A DNA stretch of 64,000 bases from Clostridia bacterium (lineage in GTDB: Bacteria; Bacillota; Clostridia; Christensenellales; Borkfalkiaceae). Positions 15,264 to 23,953 of the stretch are shown here, in pieces. The stretch spans positions 91,679 through 155,678 of the forward strand of contig JAFVYV010000012.1 in NCBI GenBank assembly GCA_017508485.1. The letters are read 5' to 3'. Numbering within the stretch: position 1 is the stretch's first letter; each line of letters begins with the position of its first letter. Under the pieces are notes generated by a model that did not search any database, was not told where the DNA came from, and saw only the letters and a list, made by a program, of their open reading frames with translations. A program made the translations under genes and the position numbers.

Positions 15264-15839
15264 ATGTATAAGTTTTTTGCCTATTTAGATAGAATGAAGT
15301 ATATTAAACGCTGGTCGCTTATGCGTTCAACTAGGGAAGAAAATATTATGGAACACTCTTATTCCGTTGTGTTAATTGCAGAAGCGTTGGCGCTTATTAA
15401 AAACAAAATTTTTGGTGGAAACGTTGACGTTTACAAAACGGTAAATATTGCTTGTTATCACGAAGTAAGTGAAGTTGTAACAGGCGACTTACCTACGCCT
15501 ATAAAATACTTTAACCCTGAGATTAAAAGGGCGTATAAAGATTTAGAAAATATTGCGTGTGATAAACTTTTAGGTCATCTTCCTGAAGAATTAAAGGAAG
15601 AATACCGTTCTTTCGTTGAGCCTGACACCGATAGTTATGAGTATAAACTAGTTAAAATTGCAGATAGAATTAGCGCATATTTAAAGTGTGTTGAAGAACT
15701 TAAGGTTGGCAACAACGAATTCAAAAAAGCAAAAAAACAAATTGAAAAAGATATTGATAGTTGCCACCAAGTAGAAGTTCAGTATTTTATGAAGAATATT
15801 GTACCTTCATTTTCACTCACTTTAGATGAATTAGATTAA
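15264..15839 (+). CDS. yfbR: YfbR-type HD-domain 5'-nucleotidase
   Basis: A 191-residue HD phosphohydrolase. The metal-binding residues fall in MEHSYSVVLIAEAL, CYHEVSEVVTGDLPTP and VKIADRISAYLKC, as in YfbR, which removes phosphate from deoxynucleoside monophosphates. The length equals the family norm. The start is the ATG at 15264 with AAAGGAG ahead of it; an in-frame TTG at 15207 lies within a probable -35 (TTGCGT at 15207, TAAAAT at 15230), so it is not used. It diverges from the thiT riboswitch leader and stands alone. Confidence 0.88.
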   Translation: MYKFFAYLDRMKYIKRWSLMRSTREENIMEHSYSVVLIAEALALIKNKIFGGNVDVYKTVNIACYHEVSEVVTGDLPTPIKYFNPEIKRAYKDLENIACDKLLGHLPEELKEEYRSFVEPDTDSYEYKLVKIADRISAYLKCVEELKVGNNEFKKAKKQIEKDIDSCHQVEVQYFMKNIVPSFSLTLDELD

Positions 15840-15842
15840 AAT

Positions 15843-15884
15843 TTGCACAAAAAAGGGTGGAATTTTTAGTGCAATTTTGTGCAA
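15843..15884 (+). promoter_or_regulatory. Cluster of GTGCAA half-sites upstream of the ATPase gene
   Basis: TTGCACAAAA (15843-15852) is the exact reverse complement of TTTTGTGCAA (15875-15884). A further GTGCAA sits at 15869-15874, exactly 10 bases before the last one, so two sites face the same side of the helix. A probable promoter (TTGCCT at 15924, TATTAT at 15948) follows. Operator function is inferred; a weak terminator for yfbR is an alternative. Confidence 0.45.
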
Positions 15885-15984
15885 TATATACAAATTAAGG
15901 GGTTTTATTTGTTTAAATTTACGTTGCCTTTTTAGTTATATATATTGTATTATATAAAGGTAAATAAAGATAAGGAGATTAAGT

Positions 15985-17193
15985 ATGTCAAGTTTATTAC
16001 TTAAAAACATCTACAAGGTATATCCATCTGGCGTTACTGCTGTTACGGACTTTAACCTTGATATTGAAGACAAAGAATTTATCGTTTTCGTAGGACCATC
16101 TGGTTGTGGTAAATCTACAACTCTTCGTATGATTGCTGGTCTTGAAGAAATTACAGACGGTGAACTTTACATTGACGGCGTTTTAATGAACGACGTTGAA
16201 CCAAAGGATAGAGATATTGCAATGGTTTTCCAAAACTACGCACTATATCCTCATATGTCAATTTACGACAACATGGCTTTCGGTCTTAAATTAAGAAAGA
16301 TGCCTAAAGAAGAAATTGATGCAAGAGTACAAGAAGCAGCAAGAATTTTAGGTCTTGAAATGTACTTACAAAGAAAGCCAAAGGCTTTATCAGGTGGTCA
16401 AAAGCAAAGAGTTGCGCTAGGCCGTGCAATCGTTCGTGAACCAAAGGTATTCTTACTAGACGAACCATTATCTAACCTAGATGCTAAACTTCGTGCTCAA
16501 ATGAGAACTGAATTAACAAAACTTCACCACAAGTTAGCAACTACTTTCATTTACGTTACACACGACCAAATTGAAGCAATGACAATGGGTACTCGTATCG
16601 TTGTTATGAAAGACGGTTTTATGCAACAAGTTGACACTCCACAAAACCTTTACGACTATCCTATCAACCTATTCGTTGCAGGATTTATCGGTACACCTCA
16701 AATGAACTTCTTTGACGCTAAGTTAACAGGTACTCCTGATGAAGTTTACGTTGAATTCGGTGATGGAAAGGTATTATTACCTAAAGAAAAGGTTGAATTA
16801 ATTTACAACTTAGAAGATTACTTAAATACTGATAAAGAAGTTAAGTTTGGTATCCGTCCTGAAGACTTATCTGATGATGAAAGATTTGTTGGTAAAGATG
16901 GCAACCCAGTTATTGACGTTAAGGTTGACGTTCTTGAAATGTTAGGTGCTGAAACACTTCTTTACTGCAAACTAAAGGGTGATGAAACTGACGACGTTGT
17001 AGACTCAACTGCTACTATGATTGCTAAGGTTGACGCTCGTTCAAAGAGTGCTATGGGTCAAAACGTTAAACTTTCTGTTGCTGTTAAACATTGTCACTTA
17101 TTTGATAAGGAAACTGAAATGACAATTATGGCAAGAAATTTAGCACAAAAGGAAGAATTCCTTGCTAACAAGCCTGTAGCAGACGCTGAATAA
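15985..17193 (+). CDS. Carbohydrate ABC transporter ATP-binding protein (MsmX/UgpC/MalK type)
   Basis: A 402-residue ATPase: Walker [11 protein letters not shown]-loop region QNYALYPHM, signature [16 protein letters not shown], Walker [14 protein letters not shown]-loop THDQ, then a C-terminal TOBE/OB regulatory domain, as in MalK-type subunits. No permease or binding-protein gene lies nearby, so it is probably a shared (MsmX-like) ATPase serving several sugar importers. The codons are richer in GGT/GCT than in neighbours, suggesting high expression. It has its own promoter and terminator. The sugar specificity cannot be inferred. Confidence 0.92.
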   Translation: MSSLLLKNIYKVYPSGVTAVTDFNLDIEDKEFIVFVGPSGCGKSTTLRMIAGLEEITDGELYIDGVLMNDVEPKDRDIAMVFQNYALYPHMSIYDNMAFGLKLRKMPKEEIDARVQEAARILGLEMYLQRKPKALSGGQKQRVALGRAIVREPKVFLLDEPLSNLDAKLRAQMRTELTKLHHKLATTFIYVTHDQIEAMTMGTRIVVMKDGFMQQVDTPQNLYDYPINLFVAGFIGTPQMNFFDAKLTGTPDEVYVEFGDGKVLLPKEKVELIYNLEDYLNTDKEVKFGIRPEDLSDDERFVGKDGNPVIDVKVDVLEMLGAETLLYCKLKGDETDDVVDSTATMIAKVDARSKSAMGQNVKLSVAVKHCHLFDKETEMTIMARNLAQKEEFLANKPVADAE

Positions 17194-17208
17194 TCTTAAA
17201 AAAAGTAT

Positions 17209-17242
17209 TAAAAAGACAAGATTTTTATCTTGTCTTTTTTGT
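17209..17242 (+). terminator. Terminator after the ABC ATPase
   Basis: AAAAGACAAGAT (17211-17222) pairs with ATCTTGTCTTTT (17227-17238), followed by Ts. The next promoter (TTGTCT at 17230, TATAAT at 17252) overlaps its right arm. Confidence 0.85.
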
Positions 17243-17304
17243 TTTTTGGTGTATAATAAAAATAACCAAAAGTTTTGTTCAATTTTCACAAAAGGAGAAA
17301 GGGT

Positions 17305-18345
17305 ATGGTAACTGAAGTTGAATCTTTAATTTATAAAATAAAGGAAAGAACGGGCATTGATATAAGCCTATACGGAGAAAAGGCTTTTTTCACCACTAAA
17401 GAAAATTACTTACCAATCTTAAAACAATTTGATTTTGAAGATTTTTTAGTTGATGAAGAACTAAATAAGTTATATTTTAAAGTAGAATATAAAGGGGTTA
17501 AGTTCGTTGCCGAAATTGACGGTGGCGAAAAGGAAAAGGTTGTTGCCGAACTAATTTTAAGCGTGTTTGAAAACTCTTACGTTAAGCCTAACGAATTTTC
17601 TGAAGAAGCCTTTCTTAAAACGGCGTTAGAAGGGGAAACTACTAAAATTCAACTACAAAAATATATAAAAAGAAAAAATATTCCACCATATCGTTGTTTT
17701 TGTTTGGTTGCCCTTTTAGGTAATCACAAAGTAAGTGACGTTTTAGAAATTTTAGAAAACTATTCTTCTAAAGGCAAAGATATTTCTTTAGTATTAGGGG
17801 AAGATTTTATAGTTCAAGTTAAGTTTTTAGACGAAACTGCCTCTTCAGTATATCAATCTCCTACCGAATATGCAGAAAGTTTACTAAAGTCTGTTGAAAA
17901 CGAACTAGGCTATCCTATTGACGTAGCCGTTGGTGCTGAAGTTTCAAGTTTTTTAGAAGTATCAACTTCTTATAAACAAGCCCTTTCTGCTATGAGAATG
18001 CAAGAAAATTTGGAAATAAAAGGGGAAGTTTACTCTTTTAAGGGTATGTTCCTTTCAAAAATTTTAGAAGAAATGCCAAAACACAAAATTGAAGAGTATA
18101 TAAGAACGCTTGTTGACGATAACGCAAAAACCATTTTTACCGATAGTGAAATGATTTTAACGGCTGAAGAATTCTTAAAAAACGACCTTAACTTTTCAGA
18201 AACTTCAAGGAAGTTATACCTTCACAGAAACACTTTGGTTTATAGATTAGATAAAATTCAAAAGGCAACCGGGCTTGATATTAGAAAGTTTTCCGACGCA
18301 GTTACTTTTAGACTTATAACTTTATTATATAAAACCATTTATTAA
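17305..18345 (+). CDS. PucR/CdaR-family transcriptional regulator
   Basis: A 346-residue protein. The C-terminal about 60 residues hold the PucR-type helix-turn-helix (FSETSRKLYLHRNTLVYRLDKI), preceded by a central GGDEF-like regulatory domain (YPIDVAVGAEV, SYKQALSAMRM). This architecture is seen in regulators of purine, sugar-diacid or nitrogen use. The N-terminal sensor region is short and I do not recognise it. The start is the ATG at 17305 after AAAGGAGAAAGG; the upstream in-frame codon is rejected. It sits between the sugar ATPase and the S41 protease, with only 9 bases to the latter; the ligand is unknown. Confidence 0.82.
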   Translation: MVTEVESLIYKIKERTGIDISLYGEKAFFTTKENYLPILKQFDFEDFLVDEELNKLYFKVEYKGVKFVAEIDGGEKEKVVAELILSVFENSYVKPNEFSEEAFLKTALEGETTKIQLQKYIKRKNIPPYRCFCLVALLGNHKVSDVLEILENYSSKGKDISLVLGEDFIVQVKFLDETASSVYQSPTEYAESLLKSVENELGYPIDVAVGAEVSSFLEVSTSYKQALSAMRMQENLEIKGEVYSFKGMFLSKILEEMPKHKIEEYIRTLVDDNAKTIFTDSEMILTAEEFLKNDLNFSETSRKLYLHRNTLVYRLDKIQKATGLDIRKFSDAVTFRLITLLYKTIY

Positions 18346-18354
18346 GGAGCGCTT

Positions 18355-19629
18355 ATGAAAATTAAGTTAAAAAGCGTTATATCAATAGCCGTTTCGTTAG
18401 TGCTTATTGCAGGTGCTTTTTTAGGTGGATATTTTTTAAGAAAATCCGAAGAAAAAGAAGATATTTACGACTGGATTGAAAGTATCGTTGGCACTTACTA
18501 CGCCTTATATGATGAAGAAACGGGAGAGTACGTTGAGTTTACTAAAGAAGATTACGCAAGGGCTATGGTTAGCGGGCTTTTAGATAAATATTCTTTCTTT
18601 TTCAACGCAAGTGAACTTGAAGAAGAAAGTGAAACTAAAAAAGGCAACCATTACGGCTTGGGCGTTTCTTTTTGGAAAGGTGGAACGACCTTAGAAATAG
18701 CAAGGGTTTTAGGTAATTCCCCTGCTGAAAAGGCTGGTATAACCGACGGCGAACTTATAACGGCAATTAAAGAAGAGGGAAAAGAAAAAGTCTTTTTAGA
18801 TAGAACAAACTATTCAAGTATTCTTACTAAAATAGAAGAAGGAGTAGAGTTTACTTTATACACTAAAAAATTAGGGGTAGACAAAGAATACAAAATAGCA
18901 AAAAGGGTGTACGTACAAAGTTACGTTTGGTACTATGATAGCGAAAAGCAGTTAACCTTTACTTCAAACTTTGGCGAAAAACCGATTGCAACTATTGAGA
19001 GTACCACCAAAAACTTAGGGCTAGACGATAAAACTGCCTATATTGAGTTTGCTTCTTTTTCAGGTAACGCTGATGAAGAAATGATAGCCGTTATGGATTA
19101 TATGCACGAAAGGGGCAAAACCAAACTCATTTTAGATTTAAGAAACAACGGTGGCGGGTACTTAAGCATTTTAGAAGACCTTGCTTGTTGTTTTATTAAA
19201 GGAGAAACGGCAGAAAACCTTGTTGCCTATTCAAAGTATAAAGACGGCACTATTGAAGAATATAAAACGACTGAAAATAGATATAAAGATATGGAAGTCG
19301 TTGTTTTAGCAAACAAAAACACGGCGTCTGCAAGTGAGTGTTTAATCGGCGCAATGCTTTGTAGTGGCTCTTTAAAAGAAGAAAATATTGTTTGTGAAAA
19401 GCAAGAAGACGGCAGGGCAACTACTTACGGCAAGGGCATAATGCAAAGGCTTTACGTAAGTGAAGAGTTTAACGCAGGTATTCAACTAACGGTCGGCCAT
19501 ATGTTTTGGCCAAACGGCGTTACTATTCACAAAAAGGGTATTACCCCTACCGTAGAAGAAAATAAGGTTGCCCCTAAAGTAGATATAGACTACGCGCTAG
19601 AAAGGGGCATAGCAATCCTTAAAGGTTAG
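18355..19629 (+). CDS. S41-family C-terminal processing peptidase with PDZ domain
   Basis: A 424-residue protease with an N-terminal membrane anchor or signal (residues 5-28), a PDZ domain (GLGVSFWKGGTTLEIARVLGNSPAEKAGI region) and the S41 catalytic core: LILDLRNNGGGYL, the nucleophile segment NKNTASASECLIGAM, and the catalytic lysine region TTYGKGIMQ. It should act outside the membrane, cutting C-termini of exported proteins. It has an AAGGAG site and closely follows the PucR-type regulator, so it may be coregulated. Its 3' end overlaps a convergent small gene by 11 bases. Confidence 0.9.
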   Translation: MKIKLKSVISIAVSLVLIAGAFLGGYFLRKSEEKEDIYDWIESIVGTYYALYDEETGEYVEFTKEDYARAMVSGLLDKYSFFFNASELEEESETKKGNHYGLGVSFWKGGTTLEIARVLGNSPAEKAGITDGELITAIKEEGKEKVFLDRTNYSSILTKIEEGVEFTLYTKKLGVDKEYKIAKRVYVQSYVWYYDSEKQLTFTSNFGEKPIATIESTTKNLGLDDKTAYIEFASFSGNADEEMIAVMDYMHERGKTKLILDLRNNGGGYLSILEDLACCFIKGETAENLVAYSKYKDGTIEEYKTTENRYKDMEVVVLANKNTASASECLIGAMLCSGSLKEENIVCEKQEDGRATTYGKGIMQRLYVSEEFNAGIQLTVGHMFWPNGVTIHKKGITPTVEENKVAPKVDIDYALERGIAILKG

Positions 19630-19861
19630 AAAAATATTTGTTTAACGCATACACTATTTCTTTATCGGCAAGGTTAGAAATAGGGGAAAGATTACAGGAC
19701 TTTGGTTTTTCAAAGTCCTTTTTGTTTATAAACTGTAAAATAATAGGCAAAATCTTTTCTAAATTTAGGTTTTTTAAGTCGTTTATATTAAAGTTAAGCA
19801 AATTTTCTATATTGCTAAAGTTTTCGCCTAAAAAAGAAGATAAAATTTCAAATAAATTCAT
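19619..19861 (-). CDS. Hypothetical protein, 80 aa
   Basis: A small Asn/Leu-rich protein starting MNLFEILSSFLGENF. No membrane segment or family is recognised. The ATG at 19861 has an AGAGGTG ribosome site; an upstream start at 19876 lacks one. It is divergent from the 91-aa gene, and the 69-base gap between them must hold both promoters. The repeated N-L-N-L pattern and IILQFINKK core suggest amphipathic helices. A possible clue is the pairing of two small divergent genes here, both without known function. Confidence 0.6.
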   Translation of the reverse strand: MNLFEILSSFLGENFSNIENLLNFNINDLKNLNLEKILPIILQFINKKDFEKPKSCNLSPISNLADKEIVYALNKYFSNL

Positions 19862-19930
19862 ACACACCTCTAACATTATATTATACGTTTTGCATATCTA
19901 TAAATTGAAAGATTTTTTAAGGAGTATTTT

Positions 19931-20206
19931 ATGCAAGATTTTCGTTCTTTTAACAAACCAAATGACGGTGCTAAAGATAATGATAAAAATTTAGAATCTT
20001 TAATTTCTTCATTAGTTGGTAAGTATAACGGCAAAAATGAAAACGAAATTTTAACTGCCATACTAAAGGAAGCAAAAAAAGGTAGAGAAAACGGCACTTT
20101 AACCAACCAAGATATTGACAGGTTTGAAAGTATGCTTTCACCATTTTTAGATGCTAAACAAAAAGAAAAGTTAAAAGAAGTGGTTAAAAAACTTAAAAAT
20201 ACTTAA
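19931..20206 (+). CDS. Hypothetical protein, 91 aa
   Basis: A small charged protein, predicted helical, with the segments LESLISSLVGKYNGKNENEIL and IDRFESMLSPFLDAKQKEKL. It contains no cysteine, signal peptide or membrane helix. AAGGAG precedes the ATG at normal spacing. Its last four bases overlap the end of the convergent class V aminotransferase gene. The function is unknown; repeated acidic/basic helices could mean a protein-binding role, but nothing specific can be supported. Confidence 0.7.
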   Translation: MQDFRSFNKPNDGAKDNDKNLESLISSLVGKYNGKNENEILTAILKEAKKGRENGTLTNQDIDRFESMLSPFLDAKQKEKLKEVVKKLKNT

Positions 20207-21324
20207 GAAGTTAAAAGGTTTTTTAAGGCTAAAATTAAAGTATCAACTTCTTTTATACTGTTTTCGTAAGCAAAACTAACGCGAACAAGACCGTCTTTAG
20301 TGGTTTTTAGTTCTTTATGCATAAGTGGTGCACAATGGTAGCCACTTCTTACGGCTATGTCGTAATTTTTGTCTAAATATTCAGAAACTTCCATTGAAGA
20401 AAATGGAGAAACGGAAAAGGCAACTATACCACTTTTGTTTTTTTTGCTATAAACTTTTACCCTTTCAAAACTGTTAAGTTTTGTTATTAAACTTTCCGTT
20501 AAAAGTTCAAGTTTAGCAGAAATTTTTTCAAGATTTTTGTCAACGAAACTAACGCTATCAAAAAAGGAAACTATAAGCGGTAGGTTTAAAGTGCCACTTT
20601 CTAACCTTTCAGGTAAACTTAAAGGTTGCTCTAAATTAAAACTTTCCGTTCCCGTGCCACCTAAAATAAAGGGGGAAGGGTTAACCCTATCGCTTAAAAT
20701 AAGTACGCCACCACTAATGCCAAGCATACCTTTATGCGTTGGAATAGAAAGAATATCAATATTTAGTTTTTGCATATCAATTCTAATATGTCCTGCGCTT
20801 TGCGCCCCGTCAACTGAAAACAAAATATTATTTTCACGGCAAAACTTGCCTATTTTGTAAATATCTTTATTTTCTTCACCCGTTACGTTAGAAACTTGGT
20901 TTACCGTAATTAAACGGGTGTTTTTGTTTACCTTTTTTACAATATTTTCATAAAAACCACCACCATTACTAACTATATCAAGGGTTATAACCCCGTTATT
21001 TTTTAGGTAAAAAAGTGGGCGAAGGGTAGAGTTATGTTCAAAAGTGGTGGTTATAACGTGGTCGCCTTTTTTAAGCAAAGAAAAAAAGGCTGTATTTAGG
21101 CTTTCCGTACAGTTTTTTGTAAATATAACCCTATCTAAAGCGCCGTTATTAAAAAAATTACTAACAATTTTTCTTGTATTAAACACCATTTCTGCAGACT
21201 TTATGCTTAAACGGTGCGCACTTCTATTAGGGTTGCAAAGCAAATATTTTAAGGTGGTAGTAGCGCTTCTAAAAACGGAATTTGGCTTAAATCCACCGGT
21301 TGCCGCGTTGTCAAAATATATCAT
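20203..21324 (-). CDS. Class V aminotransferase / cysteine desulfurase family protein
   Basis: A 373-residue fold-type I PLP enzyme of the cysteine desulfurase group. Motifs: N-terminal YFDNAATGG, TFEHNSTLRPL, VNQVSNVTGEENKD, SVDGAQSAGH, PLP-lysine in PTHKGMLGISGG, and the active-site cysteine in RSGYHCAPL. It resembles the subgroup annotated near selenium/sulfur-trafficking genes (EF2568-like). A DUF3343 gene, a putative Se/S-carrier family, lies divergently upstream, supporting a role in sulfur or selenium mobilisation. The chosen ATG at 21324 follows GTGAGGG. A GTG four codons upstream is possible but overlaps that site. Confidence 0.87.
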   Translation of the reverse strand: MIYFDNAATGGFKPNSVFRSATTTLKYLLCNPNRSAHRLSIKSAEMVFNTRKIVSNFFNNGALDRVIFTKNCTESLNTAFFSLLKKGDHVITTTFEHNSTLRPLFYLKNNGVITLDIVSNGGGFYENIVKKVNKNTRLITVNQVSNVTGEENKDIYKIGKFCRENNILFSVDGAQSAGHIRIDMQKLNIDILSIPTHKGMLGISGGVLILSDRVNPSPFILGGTGTESFNLEQPLSLPERLESGTLNLPLIVSFFDSVSFVDKNLEKISAKLELLTESLITKLNSFERVKVYSKKNKSGIVAFSVSPFSSMEVSEYLDKNYDIAVRSGYHCAPLMHKELKTTKDGLVRVSFAYENSIKEVDTLILALKNLLTS

Positions 21325-21400
21325 ATTTTCCCTCACAAAAAAATTTTTAAATTAGTATAGTATATAAAGGGGTAAAATTTTTTATGCAAAGGAGAAGAAT

Positions 21401-21655
21401 ATGTATATTATCGCATCTTTTAGGTCACGGCTTGATGCCATTATGGTAAAAAAAGAACTTGATATGCGTGGTATTTTTGCTGAAGTGGTTTCCACTCCAA
21501 AAGAAGCAAACGTTGGTTGTGGACTTTCAGTCAAAATTAACCCGTATAATTTAAATTATATTAAAAGAATAATACTAACAAGTGGCGCAAAAACCTTTAT
21601 TGCCTTTTTCAAAGTGGTAAAAAATAAGGGCGTAAACAAGGTGAGTATTATTTAG
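21401..21655 (+). CDS. DUF3343 family protein (putative Se/S carrier-like)
   Basis: An 84-residue protein of the DUF3343 family: FRSRLDAIMVKKELDMRGI, then TPKEANVGCGLSVKI with the single conserved cysteine. The family is suggested to carry sulfur or selenium and is often next to a class V aminotransferase, as here, where the aminotransferase diverges 77 bases away. It has an AAAGGAG ribosome site. It is followed by a palindromic hairpin that ends its transcript. No selenium gene such as selD is in the window. Confidence 0.8.
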   Translation: MYIIASFRSRLDAIMVKKELDMRGIFAEVVSTPKEANVGCGLSVKINPYNLNYIKRIILTSGAKTFIAFFKVVKNKGVNKVSII

Positions 21656-21675
21656 TTTTATAAAAACGTTTGATT

Positions 21676-21717
21676 ATTTGCACCCGTTGTGTTAATATAA
21701 GGGTGCAAATATTTTTT
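21676..21717 (+). terminator. Inverted repeat overlapping the nth promoter
   Basis: ATTTGCACCC (21676-21685) and GGGTGCAAAT (21701-21710) are perfect complements with a 15-base loop, followed by ATTTTTTATT. It looks like a terminator for the DUF3343 gene, but its loop holds the TAATAT (21693-21698) of a likely nth promoter with TTGATT at 21670, 17 bases upstream. It may therefore be an operator instead or as well. Confidence 0.65.
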
Positions 21718-21720
21718 ATT

Positions 21721-22344
21721 ATGAAAAAATTAACTGAAGTAGAAAAGATTATTGAAAGATTAAAAGGGGAGTATCCAGACAAACCTGCCCTTACCTATAA
21801 CACCACTTACCAACTACTTGTTGCCGTAATTTTATCAGCACAATGTACGGACGAGCGTGTTAATATGGTTACTAAAGACCTATTCGTTGATTACGGTACG
21901 CCTGAAAAAATGTTAACCCTAACAAACCTTGAACTTGAAAAAAAGATATTTTCAATAGGGCTTTACAAAAACAAGGCGAACAATATTTTGAAGATGAGTA
22001 AAACTTTGGTAGAAAGGTTTAACGGAGAAGTGCCTTGTGAGTTTGAAGACCTTATTAGCCTTGACGGTGTTGGTAGAAAGACTGCAAACGTAGTTTTAAG
22101 CGTTGGGTTTAATAAACCTGCCCTTGCCGTTGACACGCACGTTTTTAGGGTTTCAAGAAGAATTGGTCTATCAAGTGGCAAAACGCCAGATAAGGTAGAA
22201 GAAGAGTTAAAAAACAGTATAAAAAAGGAAGACTGGAGTAAGTCGCACCACTTTTTAATATATCACGGTAGGCGTGTTTGCTTTGCAAGAAAGCCAAACT
22301 GCAGTATGTGTGTTATAAAAGAGTTTTGCGACTATGGTAAATAA
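21721..22344 (+). CDS. nth: Endonuclease III
   Basis: A 207-residue base-excision repair glycosylase/AP lyase for oxidised pyrimidines. Motifs: AVILSAQCTDERVN, the helix-hairpin-helix region LISLDGVGRKTANVVL with catalytic Lys in GRKTA, the catalytic Asp in AVDTHVFRVSRR, and the C-terminal [4Fe-4S] ligands C-x6-C-x2-C-x5-C. The ATG at 21721 has no evident Shine-Dalgarno site and lies only about 16 bases after the predicted transcription start, so the leader is very short. obgE follows within 3 bases. Confidence 0.95.
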   Translation: MKKLTEVEKIIERLKGEYPDKPALTYNTTYQLLVAVILSAQCTDERVNMVTKDLFVDYGTPEKMLTLTNLELEKKIFSIGLYKNKANNILKMSKTLVERFNGEVPCEFEDLISLDGVGRKTANVVLSVGFNKPALAVDTHVFRVSRRIGLSSGKTPDKVEEELKNSIKKEDWSKSHHFLIYHGRRVCFARKPNCSMCVIKEFCDYGK

Positions 22345-22346
22345 TT

Positions 22347-23612
22347 ATGTTTATTGACAGAGTAAAAATTAAAATTAAAGCAGGTGACGGTGGTAACGGT
22401 ATAACTTCTTTCTTACACTTTAAGGGGGTTGTTAACGGTGGACCTGACGGTGGCGACGGTGGAAAAGGTGGAGATATCATTTTTGAAGCAGATAGACACC
22501 AAGCAAGTTTAATTGAATACTACTATAAAACCAAGTATCACGCAGAAAACGGCTCACCAGGAGAACCTAAAAACTGTTTTGGTAAAAAGGGTAAAGACTT
22601 AGTTCTTAAAGTGCCACTTGGCACGGTTATTCGTGATGCTGAAAGTGGTTTAACTATTGCCGATATATTTTATCCTGACCAAAAAATTACCGTTCTAACG
22701 GGCGGTGACGGTGGCAAGGGTAACGCAAGGTTTACAAGTAGTAGAAGACACGCACCACACTTTTCACAAACGGGTGAAAAGACTGTGGAAAGAACGGTTA
22801 TTTTAGAACTTAAAACTATTGCAGACGTTGGCTTAGTTGGTTTCCCTAACGTAGGTAAGTCAACAATTTTATCAAAAACGACTAACGCAAAACCTAAAAT
22901 TGCAAACTATCACTTTACAACGCTATCTCCTAACCTTGGAATTTGTAAGTATTACGACGAACAGTTCGTTATAGCAGATATACCTGGTTTAATTGAAGGC
23001 GCATCACAAGGACAAGGACTTGGTTTTGAGTTTTTAAGACATATTGAAAGAACAAGAATGTTAGTTCACGTTGTTGATATTTCCGGCGTGGAAGGTAGGG
23101 ACCCTTACGAAGATTTTGTTAAAATTAACGAAGAACTTAAAGGTTATAGTGAAAAGTTAGCAAAATTAAAGCAAATAGTAGTGCTTAATAAGTGCGACAT
23201 TTACGGTGCTGAAGAAAATATAAAAGAGTTCAAAAAGAAGGTAGGCAGAAAGTACAAAGTTATACCTGTTTCAGCAATAACGGGCGAAGGCTTAAAAGAA
23301 TTACTTGCTGAAATTATGAAGGTTTTAGAAAAATTACCAAAACTTCTTCCTATGGAAACTGATGAGTTTAAGTATGAAAAGCCAGAAAAACTTTCTTATG
23401 AAATTTTACAAAACGACGACGGTTCGTTTGAAATTGTTGGAACGCTTGTTGAAGTTCTTTCAAGAAACGTTGTTCTAACTGATGCAAACTCTTTTGGCTA
23501 TATGCAAAAGGTGTTAAAAGATAGGGGAATATTCAAAGAACTAAGGGCGTTAGGTGCAAAAGACGGCACGACTGTAATTATAGGCTCTGTTGAGTTTGAA
23601 TATCTTGACTAA
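22347..23612 (+). CDS. obgE: GTPase Obg (ObgE/CgtA)
   Basis: An essential ribosome-assembly and stress GTPase, 421 residues. The N-terminal glycine-rich Obg domain (GGPDGGDGGKGGDI), the G domain with GFPNVGKST, DIPGLIEGA and NKCD, and the C-terminal OCT domain (FEIVGTLVEVL) are all present. It starts 3 bases after nth and is followed by yhbY 10 bases downstream, a common ribosome-related pairing. No unusual residues were seen. Confidence 0.96.
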   Translation: MFIDRVKIKIKAGDGGNGITSFLHFKGVVNGGPDGGDGGKGGDIIFEADRHQASLIEYYYKTKYHAENGSPGEPKNCFGKKGKDLVLKVPLGTVIRDAESGLTIADIFYPDQKITVLTGGDGGKGNARFTSSRRHAPHFSQTGEKTVERTVILELKTIADVGLVGFPNVGKSTILSKTTNAKPKIANYHFTTLSPNLGICKYYDEQFVIADIPGLIEGASQGQGLGFEFLRHIERTRMLVHVVDISGVEGRDPYEDFVKINEELKGYSEKLAKLKQIVVLNKCDIYGAEENIKEFKKKVGRKYKVIPVSAITGEGLKELLAEIMKVLEKLPKLLPMETDEFKYEKPEKLSYEILQNDDGSFEIVGTLVEVLSRNVVLTDANSFGYMQKVLKDRGIFKELRALGAKDGTTVIIGSVEFEYLD

Positions 23613-23622
23613 AGGAGAAAAT

Positions 23623-23916
23623 ATGTTAACAAGTAAACAAAGAACGGTATTAAAAGGGTTAGCAAGTAACCTTGACCCTATAGGTCAAATTGGCAAAGGT
23701 GGTATAAGTGAAAATCAAGTAAAATCTTTTTCAGATGCGCTTGAAAAAAGGGAACTTATTAAAATAAACGTTTTAGAAAACTCTATGGAAGATAAAAAAG
23801 AACTTGCAAGAGACCTTGAAAAAGCGTTAAACGCAGAATGCGTTATCGTTATCGGTAGAAAGATTGTTTTATACAGAAAATCAAGTAGAAAAGATATCAA
23901 TCACATAGAAATTTAA
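23623..23916 (+). CDS. yhbY: YhbY-type CRM-domain RNA-binding protein
   Basis: A 97-residue single CRM (chloroplast RNA splicing and ribosome maturation) domain protein: LKGLASNLDPIGQIGKGGISE carries the characteristic GxxG loop. YhbY associates with pre-50S ribosomal particles. The ATG at 23623 is preceded by AAAGGAG. The frame is open further upstream into the end of obgE, but those codons are not part of the protein. A terminator follows. Confidence 0.9.
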   Translation: MLTSKQRTVLKGLASNLDPIGQIGKGGISENQVKSFSDALEKRELIKINVLENSMEDKKELARDLEKALNAECVIVIGRKIVLYRKSSRKDINHIEI

Positions 23917-23924
23917 GTAAAATT

Positions 23925-23953
23925 AAAAGCCTGACTTTAAGTCGGGCTTTTTT
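23925..23953. terminator. Terminator after yhbY
   Basis: AAAAGCCTGACTT and AAGTCGGGCTTTT pair with one G-U wobble, followed by T residues. The right side touches the stop codon of the convergent gene, so it may act in both directions. Confidence 0.8.

Noticed and set aside
19638..19994. Plus-strand frame of 118 codons over two small genes
   Set aside because: It covers both the minus-strand 80-aa gene and the start of the 91-aa gene, which have good ribosome sites; this frame has none.
19876..20106. Minus-strand frame of 76 codons
   Set aside because: Antisense to the 91-aa gene that has AAGGAG; no support for this frame.
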